Notes under the pieces: generated by a model
Told to the model about the DNA's origin: nothing
Databases searched by the model: none
The model's input: the letters and a program-made list of their open reading frames with translations, nothing else
Position numbers and translations under genes: made by a program
From: Nitrososphaerota archaeon
GTDB taxonomy: Archaea; Thermoproteota; Nitrososphaeria; Nitrososphaerales; Nitrosopumilaceae
Direction of reading: 5' to 3'
NCBI GenBank assembly: GCA_028867755.1
Contig: JAGWFT010000001.1
Location: forward strand, 536,727-600,726
DNA: 64,000 nt
Shown here: positions 25,994-35,244 of the stretch, piece after piece
Layout: each line of letters starts with the position of its first letter
Position numbering within the stretch: position 1 is the stretch's first letter

Positions 25994-26039
25994 TTGCCTG
26001 CGATTAAGTAGAATGGGTATTTATGTATATTTAAAAAAT
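25891..26039 (-). repeat. 5' repeat of PEFG genes C and D, copy 1
   Basis: A 149-bp segment with promoter-proximal DNA and signal-peptide codons of gene C. It matches 26539-26688 except for one inserted C in the latter. Confidence 0.92.
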
Positions 26040-26162
26040 GAAAAAAGTAGAGTGTTCTAGTATTTTGGCATAAATCTTAGTCCAGTCTTTGCAGATACTG
26101 CAATTATTGATATGATTGCAATTGCAAGTACTAGAGCTGCGATCGGGCCAAACTCTGGAACT
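26033..26162 (-). repeat. PEFG array repeat, copy D (130-bp form shared with C)
   Basis: Identical to 25043-25172. The 109-bp core is 26054-26162. Confidence 0.95.
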
Positions 26163-26641
26163 TTTGATATTTCTCCAGCAAGTTGGAACTGAACCTGATT
26201 AGTTCGTGCTTGCTCATTGCCCTGTTGTACGTACAAGGTGTACTGCCCATTTTCTGCCATGAGTTGACTTGATGTGTTTATTTTGGTTGTAAAGTCCCCA
26301 TTGTTGTCTAATGTTAACTGCGATGCAAATACAACATTTCCTGATGGACTAGTCACCTTCATCGCCACATCCTGGCCAGGATATGGATGTAACACACGGC
26401 CACTCACCATGATGACTGAATTATGATCATACGCTGCTGCGTCTGTCGATACCGTGATTGGTATTACATCCTGCGGTTGTTGGATTTCCGCAAGACTCGA
26501 AGTGTTACCTGTCATCATTGCCGCAGTATAATCGGCCCTTGGAGCACAATCTGGTGGGCAGAATCCAAATGCAGGGCCAACACCTACAATGGCTGCTGTT
26601 GCAAGAATAGCGATCAACGCGTATTCTTTATGAGTACTCAT
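26057..26641 (-). CDS. PEFG-CTERM surface protein D, short form
   Basis: Exported protein of 194 aa from the ATG at 26641. The frame stays open to 26725, but the ATG at 26641 gives exactly the signal peptide of protein C (MSTHKEYALIAIL), so it is preferred. Then come FCPPDCAP, one Ig/macroglobulin-like domain from about residue 70 (STDAAAYDHNSVIMVSGR) and the PEFG-CTERM helix. The second beta domain of A-C is missing, making this a minimal member of the family. Confidence 0.85.
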   Translation of the reverse strand: MSTHKEYALIAILATAAIVGVGPAFGFCPPDCAPRADYTAAMMTGNTSSLAEIQQPQDVIPITVSTDAAAYDHNSVIMVSGRVLHPYPGQDVAMKVTSPSGNVVFASQLTLDNNGDFTTKINTSSQLMAENGQYTLYVQQGNEQARTNQVQFQLAGEISKVPEFGPIAALVLAIAIISIIAVSAKTGLRFMPKY

Positions 26642-26688
26642 CTTGCCTGCGATTAAGTAGAATGGGTATTTATGTATATTTAAAAAAT
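26539..26688 (-). repeat. 5' repeat of PEFG genes C and D, copy 2
   Basis: 150 bp; matches 25891-26039 with a single 1-bp insertion just upstream of the start codon (catcttgcc against catttgcc). Confidence 0.92.
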
Positions 26689-27003
26689 TACTATTGTCAT
26701 ATGGCGACTTGTCGACGAATATCATATTAATGAAAATGAGATTTCAAAGTATTGTTTAAGTCCAGAGGTAAAGTAAAGACAAGAATCAGCGTGTCAAAGG
26801 ACTATAAGTAAAAACATTACTGAAAATATACCTTGTTCGGACTTGGGATGTTTTTTGTTATTTAAGGCAGAAAAGCAAATTATCGACAAAATATGGCGGA
26901 TCTAAAACGCCGTAGATTAGATATATATTAACCTCTCGGTGGAACCAACATAGTTTGTGGATTAGTTATTTGTTACAGCTAATGTTCGAAGGAGATTTTC
27001 AAC
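26642..27003. other. Divergent promoter region between the PEFG array and the RNA polymerase operon
   Basis: A 362-nt gap. The left 47 nt repeat the upstream region of PEFG gene C. The right part holds a TATA box at 26919-26930 and a Shine-Dalgarno (gaaggaga) about 8 nt before rpoH. The middle is AT-rich with no recognisable gene, tRNA or C/D-box RNA. A weak hairpin (ggcg/cgcc, 26895-26911) lies before the TATA box. Confidence 0.6.
26919..26930 (+). promoter_or_regulatory. TATA box of the rpoHBA operon
   Basis: The sequence agatatatatta is followed about 75 nt later by the rpoH ATG, so the transcript has a leader of roughly 50 nt, unlike the leaderless genes around it. A clear Shine-Dalgarno (ggaga, about 26989-26995) fits a leadered message. 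Confidence 0.6.
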
Positions 27004-27255
27004 ATGTTAGGTAAGAAAGAGAAGATACTGATTCCAGATCACATCTATGTTCCAAAACATGAGATAATGACTAAAGAAGAAGCTGAAAAGGTACTAGAAA
27101 AATATCATACCAAGCCTACTGAGATGCCACTGATATACGTCAGTGATCCTGCAATCAGAGGTTTGGGAGTAAAGCCAGGTGATATGATAAAAATATTGAG
27201 GAAAAGTCCCACAGCCGGTGAAAGTATCTACTATAGATACGTGGTGGAAGAATAA
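27004..27255 (+). CDS. rpoH: DNA-directed RNA polymerase subunit H (Rpo5)
   Basis: Archaeal RNA polymerase subunit equal to the C-terminal domain of eukaryotic Rpb5, 83 aa. Motifs are ILIPDHIYVPKHEIMTKEEAE (first 31 residues) and RGLGVKPGDMIKILRKSPTAGESIYYRYVV. It starts the rpoH-rpoB-rpoA-rpl30e-nusA-rps12-rps7 operon with a Shine-Dalgarno, and its stop overlaps the rpoB ATG by 1 nt. Confidence 0.97.
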   Translation: MLGKKEKILIPDHIYVPKHEIMTKEEAEKVLEKYHTKPTEMPLIYVSDPAIRGLGVKPGDMIKILRKSPTAGESIYYRYVVEE

Positions 27256-30200
27256 TGACACACATTTCTCACAAGCGATGGCCAATAGTTCAAGATATTT
27301 TAAAAAGAGAAGGAATCGCAAGACAGCATCTGAATTCTTATGATGAATTTCTTGAAAGAGGACTACAAAGTATCATTGATGAAGTTGGCCAAATAGAAAT
27401 AGAAAGTGCAGAGTACCCATACAAAATTCAGCTCGGGAAAGTAAAACTTCAGCAACCGCGTATGATGGAATTAGATGGTTCAATAACTCATATCGCACCA
27501 ATGGAAGCTCGATTAAGAAATGTTACTTACGCATCTCCTATAATGCTTGAAGCAAGTGTAGTGGAAGATGGAAAAATCCTGGAATCAAGATATGTTCATA
27601 TCGGAGACATGCCAGTGATGGTTCGCTCTAACGCGTGCATTTTGCACAACCTCTCTGAACAAAAACTTGTAGAATATGGTGAAGATCCAAATGATCCTGG
27701 CGGATATTTTATCATTAATGGTTCTGAGCGTGTTATTGTCGGGTTAGAAGATCTTTCTTATAATAAAATTATAGTTGACAAAGAAACTGTTGGAGGAAAC
27801 ACTGTTTTCAAAGCAAAAGTATATTCATCCATTGTTGGTTATCGTGCAAAACTTGAACTTGTGATGAAAAATGACGGCCTAATAGTAGCAAAGATTCCAG
27901 GTTCTCCCGTTGATATTCCGGTAGTTACCTTGATGCGTGCACTAGGACTTGAATCTGATCGAGAAATTGCAGCTGCAGTTTCTCTAGTTGACGAAATTCA
28001 AGATGAACTAGAGGCCTCGTTTGAAAAATCAGGTGATGTACCAACTGCCAAGGATGCAATTGTGTACATCAGTAAGAGAATTGCTCCAGGTATGTTAGAA
28101 GAATTCCAGATAAAAAGAGCAGAGACTTTGCTTGACTGGGGTCTCCTACCGCACTTAGGAAAACATCCTGATAATAGAAAAGAAAAGTCTCTATTTCTCG
28201 GTGAAGCCACTTGCAAACTGATTGAACTGAAACTAGGCTGGATTACTCCTGATGACAAAGACCATTATGGAAACAAAGTCATAAAATTTGCAGGTCAAAT
28301 GCTGGCTGATCTTTTCAGAACAGCTTTTAGAAATCTGGTAAGAGATATGAAATATCAACTAGAAAGATCAGGACAAAAAAGAGGGATAAATGCAGTTGCC
28401 GCAGCAGTTAGACCTGGTATAGTTACAGACAAACTAAACAATGCTATAGCGACAGGAAACTGGGGAAGAGGCCGTGTTGGTGTAACACAACTTTTGGACA
28501 GAACAAATTATCTCTCAACAATAAGTCATCTTAGAAGAATACAATCGCCGCTTAGCAGAAGCCAACCTAACTTCGAGGCAAGAGATTTGCATGCTACCCA
28601 TTTTGGTAGAATATGTCCAAGTGAGACTCCGGAGGGATCTAACTGTGGTCTGGTAAAGAATTTGGCCTTATCTGCTATAATATCAGTAAACGTTGCATCT
28701 GAAGATATAGTAGAGAAGCTTTACGATCTAGGTGCAACTTATGTTTCTGATGCGAAAGATGATCTGAAAAAAGAAGGAACGAGGGTTTTTGTTGATGGAA
28801 GACTAATAGGTTACTACAAAGATGGACAGAAGCTAGTAGATTCGCTAAGAGAACTTAGAAGAAACTATAAGATTCATTCACATGTTGGTATTTTCTTGTA
28901 TCAGTCTAGTGTAGAAGGTTCAACAAAGAGACTGTATGTCAACTGTAACGCAGGTAGAGTTCTACGACCTCTAATTGTAATTAAAGATAGCAAATTACTA
29001 TTAACACAAGAGCTAATAGATAAAGTCAGCAAGAAGTTTCTATCATGGACAGATCTTTTGCATATGGGTGTAATTGAGCTAGTTGATGCAAATGAAGAAG
29101 AAAACTGCTACATTGCAATAGATGAAACAGATATGAAAAAACATACCCATATGGAAATATTTCCATCTGCAATTCTTGGAGCCGGTGCATCAATTATTCC
29201 ATATCCGGAGCACAACCAGTCTCCAAGAAATACATACGAATCAGCTATGGCAAAACAAAGTCTTGGTTTCTCAACTCCACTGATGAATGCAAGTACATAC
29301 GTTAGGCAACATCTTATGCTATATCCACAAACTCCAATTGTTACAACAAAGGCTATGGGATTGTTAGGATTAGAGGATAGACCAGCAGGACAAAACTGTG
29401 TCGTTGCAGTACTGCCTTTTGATGGTTACAATATTGAGGACGCAATAGTGATAAGTAAATCATCTGTCGACAGAGGATTAGGTAGAACTTTCTTCTATAG
29501 AATCTATGAGGCAGAAGCTAAACAATATCCGGGAGGAATGAGAGATAACTTTGAAATTCCAACTGCAGATGGAAACATTCGTGGATTTCGTGGTGACAAA
29601 GCATATCGATTATTAGAAGAAGATGGAGTAATCGCAACAGAGTCCACAGTACAGGGAGGAGACATACTCATTGGAAAAACAAGTCCTCCTAGATTTATGG
29701 AAGAATATAGAGAATTCGAGGTAAAAGGACCTTATAGAAGAGATACATCGATAGGTGTTAGGCCATCTGAAAACGGAGTTGTTGATACTGTTGTTATGAC
29801 GCAATCTCATGATGGTGGTAGGATGTATAAAATTAGAGTAAGAGATCTGAGGATTCCTGAGATTGGTGACAAGTTTGCATCACGACATGGACAGAAAGGA
29901 GTTGTGGGATTACTTGTAAATCACGAGGATTTACCTTATACTGCAGACGGTGTTGTACCAGATGTTATGATAAATCCTCACGCTTTCCCATCTAGAATGA
30001 CAGTAGGAATGTTTCTTGAATCTGTTACAGGAAAAGCTGCAGCCTTACGTGGATCAAAGATGGATGGTTCTGCGTTTGTTGGCGAAAAATTAGAAGATGT
30101 TAAGGGAGTTCTAGAAGCTGCAGGATTCAAGTATTCTGGTAAGGAGACAATGTATGATGGTAGAACAGGCAAGTCATTTCCAGTTGATGTCTTCGTAGGT

Positions 30201-30602
30201 GTTGTGTATTATCAAAAACTCCACCACATGGTTGCAGATAAGATTCATGCAAGAGCAAGAGGTCAAGTACAGATGTTAACAAAACAACCAACAGAAGGTC
30301 GTGCAAGAGGTGGAGGGCTTAGATTTGGTGAAATGGAAAGAGACTGTCTTATTGCATATGGTGCATCTATGATGTTAAAGGATAGACTTCTTGAAGAATC
30401 TGACAAGGCTGAAATCTATGTTTGCGAAAGATGTGGATTAGTCTCATATTATGATATTAAACAAAGAAGATTTGTCTGTAGAGTATGTGGAGACAAGGCA
30501 AAGGTTACATCAATATCTGTCGCATATGCCTTTAAACTTCTATTACAAGAAATGATGAGTCTTGATGTTGCACCAAGACTTTTGATAAAGGAGAGGGTCT
30601 AA
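27255..30602 (+). CDS. rpoB: DNA-directed RNA polymerase subunit B (Rpo2), unsplit
   Basis: Second-largest polymerase subunit, 1115 aa in one gene (methanogens and some others split it). Visible parts are the fork and lobe region, GRICPSETPEGSNCGLVKNL (about 450), the QNCVVAVLPFDGYNIEDAIV region (about 715), the hybrid-binding GDKFASRHGQKGVVG (about 870) and a C-terminal zinc ribbon with CERCG and CRVCG. It overlaps rpoH and rpoA by 1 nt each. Confidence 0.98.
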   Translation: MTHISHKRWPIVQDILKREGIARQHLNSYDEFLERGLQSIIDEVGQIEIESAEYPYKIQLGKVKLQQPRMMELDGSITHIAPMEARLRNVTYASPIMLEASVVEDGKILESRYVHIGDMPVMVRSNACILHNLSEQKLVEYGEDPNDPGGYFIINGSERVIVGLEDLSYNKIIVDKETVGGNTVFKAKVYSSIVGYRAKLELVMKNDGLIVAKIPGSPVDIPVVTLMRALGLESDREIAAAVSLVDEIQDELEASFEKSGDVPTAKDAIVYISKRIAPGMLEEFQIKRAETLLDWGLLPHLGKHPDNRKEKSLFLGEATCKLIELKLGWITPDDKDHYGNKVIKFAGQMLADLFRTAFRNLVRDMKYQLERSGQKRGINAVAAAVRPGIVTDKLNNAIATGNWGRGRVGVTQLLDRTNYLSTISHLRRIQSPLSRSQPNFEARDLHATHFGRICPSETPEGSNCGLVKNLALSAIISVNVASEDIVEKLYDLGATYVSDAKDDLKKEGTRVFVDGRLIGYYKDGQKLVDSLRELRRNYKIHSHVGIFLYQSSVEGSTKRLYVNCNAGRVLRPLIVIKDSKLLLTQELIDKVSKKFLSWTDLLHMGVIELVDANEEENCYIAIDETDMKKHTHMEIFPSAILGAGASIIPYPEHNQSPRNTYESAMAKQSLGFSTPLMNASTYVRQHLMLYPQTPIVTTKAMGLLGLEDRPAGQNCVVAVLPFDGYNIEDAIVISKSSVDRGLGRTFFYRIYEAEAKQYPGGMRDNFEIPTADGNIRGFRGDKAYRLLEEDGVIATESTVQGGDILIGKTSPPRFMEEYREFEVKGPYRRDTSIGVRPSENGVVDTVVMTQSHDGGRMYKIRVRDLRIPEIGDKFASRHGQKGVVGLLVNHEDLPYTADGVVPDVMINPHAFPSRMTVGMFLESVTGKAAALRGSKMDGSAFVGEKLEDVKGVLEAAGFKYSGKETMYDGRTGKSFPVDVFVGVVYYQKLHHMVADKIHARARGQVQMLTKQPTEGRARGGGLRFGEMERDCLIAYGASMMLKDRLLEESDKAEIYVCERCGLVSYYDIKQRRFVCRVCGDKAKVTSISVAYAFKLLLQEMMSLDVAPRLLIKERV

Positions 30603-33600
30603 TGGCAGTTGAAACAATCAAAGTCATAGATGGAATCAAGTTTTCTGTTTGGTCTCCAACTGAAATAAGAAAATATTCTGTTGCTGAAATCACAGCTCCT
30701 GAGACTTATGATGAAGATGGAATGTCTGTTCAAGGCGGATTGATGGATGGCAGGCTAGGTACTCTTGAACCAGGACAAAAATGTCTCACATGTGGAAACA
30801 CTGCAGCTAGATGCCCTGGGCATTTCGGTCATATCGAGCTTGCAGAACCGGTCTTGCATATTGCATTCATTGATAATATCTACAAGCTTTTGTTGACTAC
30901 CTGCAGATCATGTGCTAGGCTAAAGATACCACAAGAAGAACTTGAGGAATATCATAAAATAATGCAAAAAGAAGCTGCATATAGTGTAATCTCGATCAAA
31001 CACATTCCAGACGAAATAATTGAGAGAGCAAAGAAAGAAAAAACATGTCCCCATTGTGGAAAATCGCAATATGAGATGATATTTACAAAGCCTACAATTT
31101 TCATTGAAAGAACAGAACTAGGAGAAAACAGATTACTCCCAATTACCATTCGTGAAAGATTTTCTCACATGATAGACGATGACCTGAAACTACTTGGATA
31201 TGATCCAACCACTGCTAGACCTGAATGGTTTGTGTTACAAGTATTGCCTGTTCCACCTGTTACAGTGAGACCATCCATAATTTTGGAAACCGGAATCAGA
31301 TCTGAAGATGATCTTACACACAAGCTTGTTGATATTATAAGAGTAAATCAAAGACTAAAAGAGAGCAAAGAAGCTGGTACGCCACCCCTCATTGTACAAG
31401 ACCTTGTTGATTTGTTACAATATCATGTTACAACATATTTCGATAATGAGGTATCTGGTATTCCACAAGCTCATCATAGATCTGGCAGACCTCTTAAGAC
31501 ATTAACGCAGAGACTGAAAGGAAAGGAGGGTAGATTCAGAGGTTCACTTTCTGGAAAGAGAGTAGACTTTTCCAGTAGAACTGTAATCTCACCAGATCCA
31601 AATCTGGAAATTTCTGAAGTTGGAGTCCCAGAATCTGTTGCAATAAAGCTTACGATTCCTGAAGTTGTAACAGAATGGAATATTGAAAGATTGAAGAAAC
31701 TTGTTATCAATGGTCCCACTAAATATCCAGGTGCTAATTATATTGTAAGGCCAGATGGTGTAAAAATAAGATTAGACTTTGTTGAGGATAGGGAAACAAT
31801 TGCTAATAACATAGAGATAGGATATCTTGTTGAAAGACATCTATCTGACGGGGACATTGTGATGTTCAACAGACAACCATCATTACATCAAATGTCAATA
31901 ATGGGTCATTACGTTCGGGTCTTACCAAATAAGACTTTCAGATTGCACCCCTCAGTATGTCCTCCATATAATGCAGATTTTGATGGAGATGAAATGAATC
32001 TTCATGTGCCTCAAAGCGAGGAAGCAAGAGCTGAAGCCATTCTACTAATGCGAGTACAGGATCAAATAATCTCTCCTAGATATGGAGGCCCAATAATTGG
32101 TGCGTTGCGTGACTTTATCACAGGAGCATATTTGCTAACAAAAGATGATACAACTCTTACTCCGCAAGAATTTGCTAATCTGGCGATGTTAGCTGGATAT
32201 CAAGACACATTCCCAGAACCACAGGTTAAAGGAAAGGGAGGATCATTGTATACTGGCAAGCAGCTATTCTCATTGTTCTTACCAAAAGATTTCAATTATG
32301 TAATTACGTCAAAGTGGTCAAAAGGAACCAAGGGGCCAACAAAGGACGTTGTAATTAAAAACGGTCAACTTGTAAGCGGTGTGATAGACAAAGCATCAAT
32401 AGGTGCAGAAGAACCTGACAGTGTTCTGCATAGAATAGCTAAAGACTATGGTTATGAGGAGGCAAAGAGATTTCTCAATTCTATTCTAATTATGTTAAAA
32501 CAGTTTATCACAGGATATGGATTTAGTTATGGGTATGCTGACTTGGAATTATCGCTGAAGACCAAGGAATCTATATTGACTGATATTCACGGATCTTATG
32601 ATAAAGTATATGATTTCATATCGCAAGCAAAGAAGGGAACTTTACAGCTAAGTAGAGGACTTTCAGCTGAAGAAGCACTAGAAGCTTATATCGTAAATGA
32701 GTTATCAAAAGCAAGAGACAGAGCAGGCAGCACAGCTGACAAGTCATTTGATGAAACAAATGCAGGCAGAATTATGGCAACAACTGGAGCAAGAGGTTCT
32801 TCTCTGAATATAGGTCAGATGGCAGGCGCATTAGGTCAGCAGTCAATTCGAGGTAGAAGAATCCATAAAGGTTACAGTAATAGAGCATTGCCACATTTCA
32901 AGGAGAATGATACAAATCCTGATTCAAGAGGATTTGTAAAATCAAATTATAGGGATGGCCTTTCGACATTAGAATTTTTCTTCCATGCGATGGGTGGAAG
33001 AGAAGGTCTTGTGGATACTGCAGTAAGAACTCAGCAAAGTGGATACATGCAAAGAAGATTGATAAACGCATTAGAACATCTAAAACTAGAATATGATCAA
33101 ACAGTAAGAGACCCACATGGTCATATTATACAATTTCTCTATGGCGAAGATGGCATTGATGTTTCAAAAAGTGATCATGGTGAAGCATTTAGGATTCCTC
33201 GATTAATTGAATCTCAGAGCATTATTGATTCTGGAAAGAAGGCAGCCAAGGAGGATGTTGCAGAGCTTGTAAAGAAATACACTAAAACATTCAACCATCG
33301 TTTAGCTCAAACTGTTCATGATGCTCTAGCAGAATCAAAACTTAGTAGAGATGGAGTAGAGAAAGTATTGAAAAAAGCGCTGGAATTATATGACAATGCC
33401 AAGGTCGAGCCAGGACAGGCAGTTGGTGTTGTTACGGCTCAATCTATAGGCGAACCTGGTACTCAGATGACACTAAGAACCTTCCACTTTGCTGGTATTA
33501 GAGAAAGAAACGTTACACTAGGTCTTCCAAGACTTATTGAACTTGTTGATGCAAGAAAGAAGCCTGTCACACCAACTATGGATATCTACTTGGAGGAACA

Positions 33601-34396
33601 TCACAAAAAATCAAAAGAAAAAGCAATCAAGGTAGCAAGAGAAATTTTGCATACTAAGATAAGCGCATTGATTACAAGTACAGAGACCGACTATTCTACA
33701 AAAATCAAATTGAATCTCAATCAAGATAGACTAAAAGAAAGAGCATGCACTGTCGAAGATGTTGTCACAGCATTACAGTCATCAAAGAAAAAGTTTGAGA
33801 TCGAACCTAATGGACATTCTATCACGCTTACTCTTCCTGAAGAATCTGATGCTCAAACAATACTAGGCCTTAGAAATAAAGTTCTTTCATCAACAGTCAA
33901 AGGAGTTACCGATATAGAACGTGTGACAATTGTACAACAAGGAGATGAATGGGTTATCCAAACATCAGGTTCAAACATTGCTAAAGTGATGGAAGTTGAT
34001 GGTATTGACAAGAAGAATATCAGAACAAATAATGTCTTTGAGATTGCAAACACACTTGGTATAGAGGCTGCTCGTAATGCATTGATAAACGAACTGAGCT
34101 CTACTCTTGAAGACCAAGGTCTAGAAGTTGACGTCAGATACATCATGTTAGTAGCAGACTTGATGTGTTCTAGAGGATATCTGCAACAAATTGGAAGACA
34201 TGGAATTGCAGGTACAAAGACCAGCGTGTTAGCAAGAGCCGCATTCGAGATTACTGTTCCTACTATTGCAGAAGCTGCATTGGCAGGAGAAGTAGAAGAA
34301 CTCAAAGGAGTAACAGAAAATGTCATAGTTGGTGCAAATATTCCAATTGGTACTGGTACTGTAGATCTTTACATGAAGGTGGTAGAAGATGGTTAA
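30602..34396 (+). CDS. rpoA: DNA-directed RNA polymerase subunit A (Rpo1), A' and A'' fused
   Basis: Largest polymerase subunit, 1264 aa. In most archaea it is split into A' and A''; a single continuous gene is a thaumarchaeal (and eukaryote-like) feature. Zinc sites are CLTCGNTAARCPGHFGH (about 60-77) and CRSC/CPHCG. The catalytic Mg site is NADFDGDEMNLH (about 457-468). The bridge helix and trigger loop region includes QSIGEPGTQMTLRTFHFAG (about 945-963). The A'' part carries on without a stop. The 3' end overlaps rpl30e by 8 nt. Confidence 0.98.
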   Translation: MAVETIKVIDGIKFSVWSPTEIRKYSVAEITAPETYDEDGMSVQGGLMDGRLGTLEPGQKCLTCGNTAARCPGHFGHIELAEPVLHIAFIDNIYKLLLTTCRSCARLKIPQEELEEYHKIMQKEAAYSVISIKHIPDEIIERAKKEKTCPHCGKSQYEMIFTKPTIFIERTELGENRLLPITIRERFSHMIDDDLKLLGYDPTTARPEWFVLQVLPVPPVTVRPSIILETGIRSEDDLTHKLVDIIRVNQRLKESKEAGTPPLIVQDLVDLLQYHVTTYFDNEVSGIPQAHHRSGRPLKTLTQRLKGKEGRFRGSLSGKRVDFSSRTVISPDPNLEISEVGVPESVAIKLTIPEVVTEWNIERLKKLVINGPTKYPGANYIVRPDGVKIRLDFVEDRETIANNIEIGYLVERHLSDGDIVMFNRQPSLHQMSIMGHYVRVLPNKTFRLHPSVCPPYNADFDGDEMNLHVPQSEEARAEAILLMRVQDQIISPRYGGPIIGALRDFITGAYLLTKDDTTLTPQEFANLAMLAGYQDTFPEPQVKGKGGSLYTGKQLFSLFLPKDFNYVITSKWSKGTKGPTKDVVIKNGQLVSGVIDKASIGAEEPDSVLHRIAKDYGYEEAKRFLNSILIMLKQFITGYGFSYGYADLELSLKTKESILTDIHGSYDKVYDFISQAKKGTLQLSRGLSAEEALEAYIVNELSKARDRAGSTADKSFDETNAGRIMATTGARGSSLNIGQMAGALGQQSIRGRRIHKGYSNRALPHFKENDTNPDSRGFVKSNYRDGLSTLEFFFHAMGGREGLVDTAVRTQQSGYMQRRLINALEHLKLEYDQTVRDPHGHIIQFLYGEDGIDVSKSDHGEAFRIPRLIESQSIIDSGKKAAKEDVAELVKKYTKTFNHRLAQTVHDALAESKLSRDGVEKVLKKALELYDNAKVEPGQAVGVVTAQSIGEPGTQMTLRTFHFAGIRERNVTLGLPRLIELVDARKKPVTPTMDIYLEEHHKKSKEKAIKVAREILHTKISALITSTETDYSTKIKLNLNQDRLKERACTVEDVVTALQSSKKKFEIEPNGHSITLTLPEESDAQTILGLRNKVLSSTVKGVTDIERVTIVQQGDEWVIQTSGSNIAKVMEVDGIDKKNIRTNNVFEIANTLGIEAARNALINELSSTLEDQGLEVDVRYIMLVADLMCSRGYLQQIGRHGIAGTKTSVLARAAFEITVPTIAEAALAGEVEELKGVTENVIVGANIPIGTGTVDLYMKVVEDG

Positions 34397-34709
34397 ACTC
34401 TTAGAGAAAGCCATAAAAGATGCAGTAGAGGACGGCAAATGCTCTTTTGGAACAAAAGAGGTTCTGGGGTCTATTAAAAATTCAAAATTAGTTGTACTTT
34501 CCCATTCGGTTTCATTTCCAATGACACAAAAAATAGCTGAAGCTGCAAAGACTGCAAAGGTGCCAACTCTAAACTATAATGGCTCATCAGTAGAGCTAGG
34601 GAGACTGTGTGGGACGCAGTTTAGAATTTCAGCAGTATCACTAAAAACTCTAAGCGATACTAACCTTAAAGCGATTATAAAAGATGTAGAAAACGAGAAG
34701 CAAGCATAA
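34389..34709 (+). CDS. rpl30e: 50S ribosomal protein L30e
   Basis: L7Ae/L30e-family RNA-binding protein, 106 aa. Features are the N-terminal LLEKAIKDAVEDGKCSFGTKE, KLVVLSHSVSF and VELGRLCGTQFRISAVSL. It has an archaeal/eukaryotic distribution and sits after rpoA in the conserved polymerase operon. Confidence 0.94.
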   Translation: MVKLLEKAIKDAVEDGKCSFGTKEVLGSIKNSKLVVLSHSVSFPMTQKIAEAAKTAKVPTLNYNGSSVELGRLCGTQFRISAVSLKTLSDTNLKAIIKDVENEKQA

Positions 34710-34779
34710 ATGTCTTATTTTTCACAAACTGTCTATCAAGATTTAAATGTCCCCTTAAGAGATCGATTTTAAAAAAGAT

Positions 34780-35238
34780 ATGACAGAGACAATCAAACTA
34801 ACAACAGATCAAATAAAACTAATGTCACTTTTTCAGAATGTGACTGGTGCAACAGCGAGGGACTGCATCGAAGATGAAAAACAAGACAGAGTAATTTTTG
34901 TAGTAAATCAAGGTAAGATGGGCCTTGCAATTGGAAAAGGAGGTTCTACAATAAGAAATCTTCAAAATGTAGTAAAAAGAAATGTCGAGCTAGTTGAATA
35001 TTCTGAAGATCCTGCAGAATTTCTGAAAAACATGTTAAATCCAAAGTTGGTATCAGAAGTTAAGCTAAATAAAAGATTAGACGGTTCTCTTCAAGCAATT
35101 GTTCTTGTTGATGCAAAGAAGAAAGGTATAGTGGTAGGCAGGGAAGGTAGAAACGCTGAAAAGGCCAGATTGCTCGCAAAAAGATACTTTCAAATTTCCA
35201 GTGTATTAATACAAAGCCCAGAAAAAATAATGGAGTAA
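34780..35238 (+). CDS. nusA: NusA-like transcription elongation/termination protein (two KH domains)
   Basis: Archaeal NusA homologue, 152 aa. It has only the two KH domains and lacks the N-terminal and S1 domains of bacterial NusA. The KH GxxG loops are IGKGGSTIRNLQ (about 50-60) and VVGREGRNAEKARLLAKR (about 113-130). It lies between rpl30e and rps12, as in most archaea. The 70-nt gap before it contains aagagatcga and AT-rich DNA. Confidence 0.93.
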   Translation: MTETIKLTTDQIKLMSLFQNVTGATARDCIEDEKQDRVIFVVNQGKMGLAIGKGGSTIRNLQNVVKRNVELVEYSEDPAEFLKNMLNPKLVSEVKLNKRLDGSLQAIVLVDAKKKGIVVGREGRNAEKARLLAKRYFQISSVLIQSPEKIME

Positions 35239-35244
35239 TGAATA

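Noticed and set aside
22752-26162. Four identical 109-bp segments at about 1-kb spacing considered as a CRISPR-like or IS-related repeat
   Set aside because: They code for the PEFG-CTERM end of four genes in the same frame, lie too far apart for CRISPR, and have no transposase or terminal inverted repeats.
26642-26725. N-terminal extension of PEFG gene D to 26725
   Set aside because: The inner ATG at 26641 reproduces the signal peptide of gene C exactly; the extension would bury it behind 28 hydrophilic residues and covers duplicated promoter DNA.
26895-26912. Hairpin ggcg...cgcc in the rpoH upstream region as a possible regulatory RNA
   Set aside because: Only 4 bp of stem and it lies before the TATA box, so it is not transcribed with rpoH; too weak to call.
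33853-34326. 157-aa minus-strand frame inside rpoA
   Set aside because: Lies wholly inside a highly conserved polymerase gene and has no family features; a codon-bias shadow.
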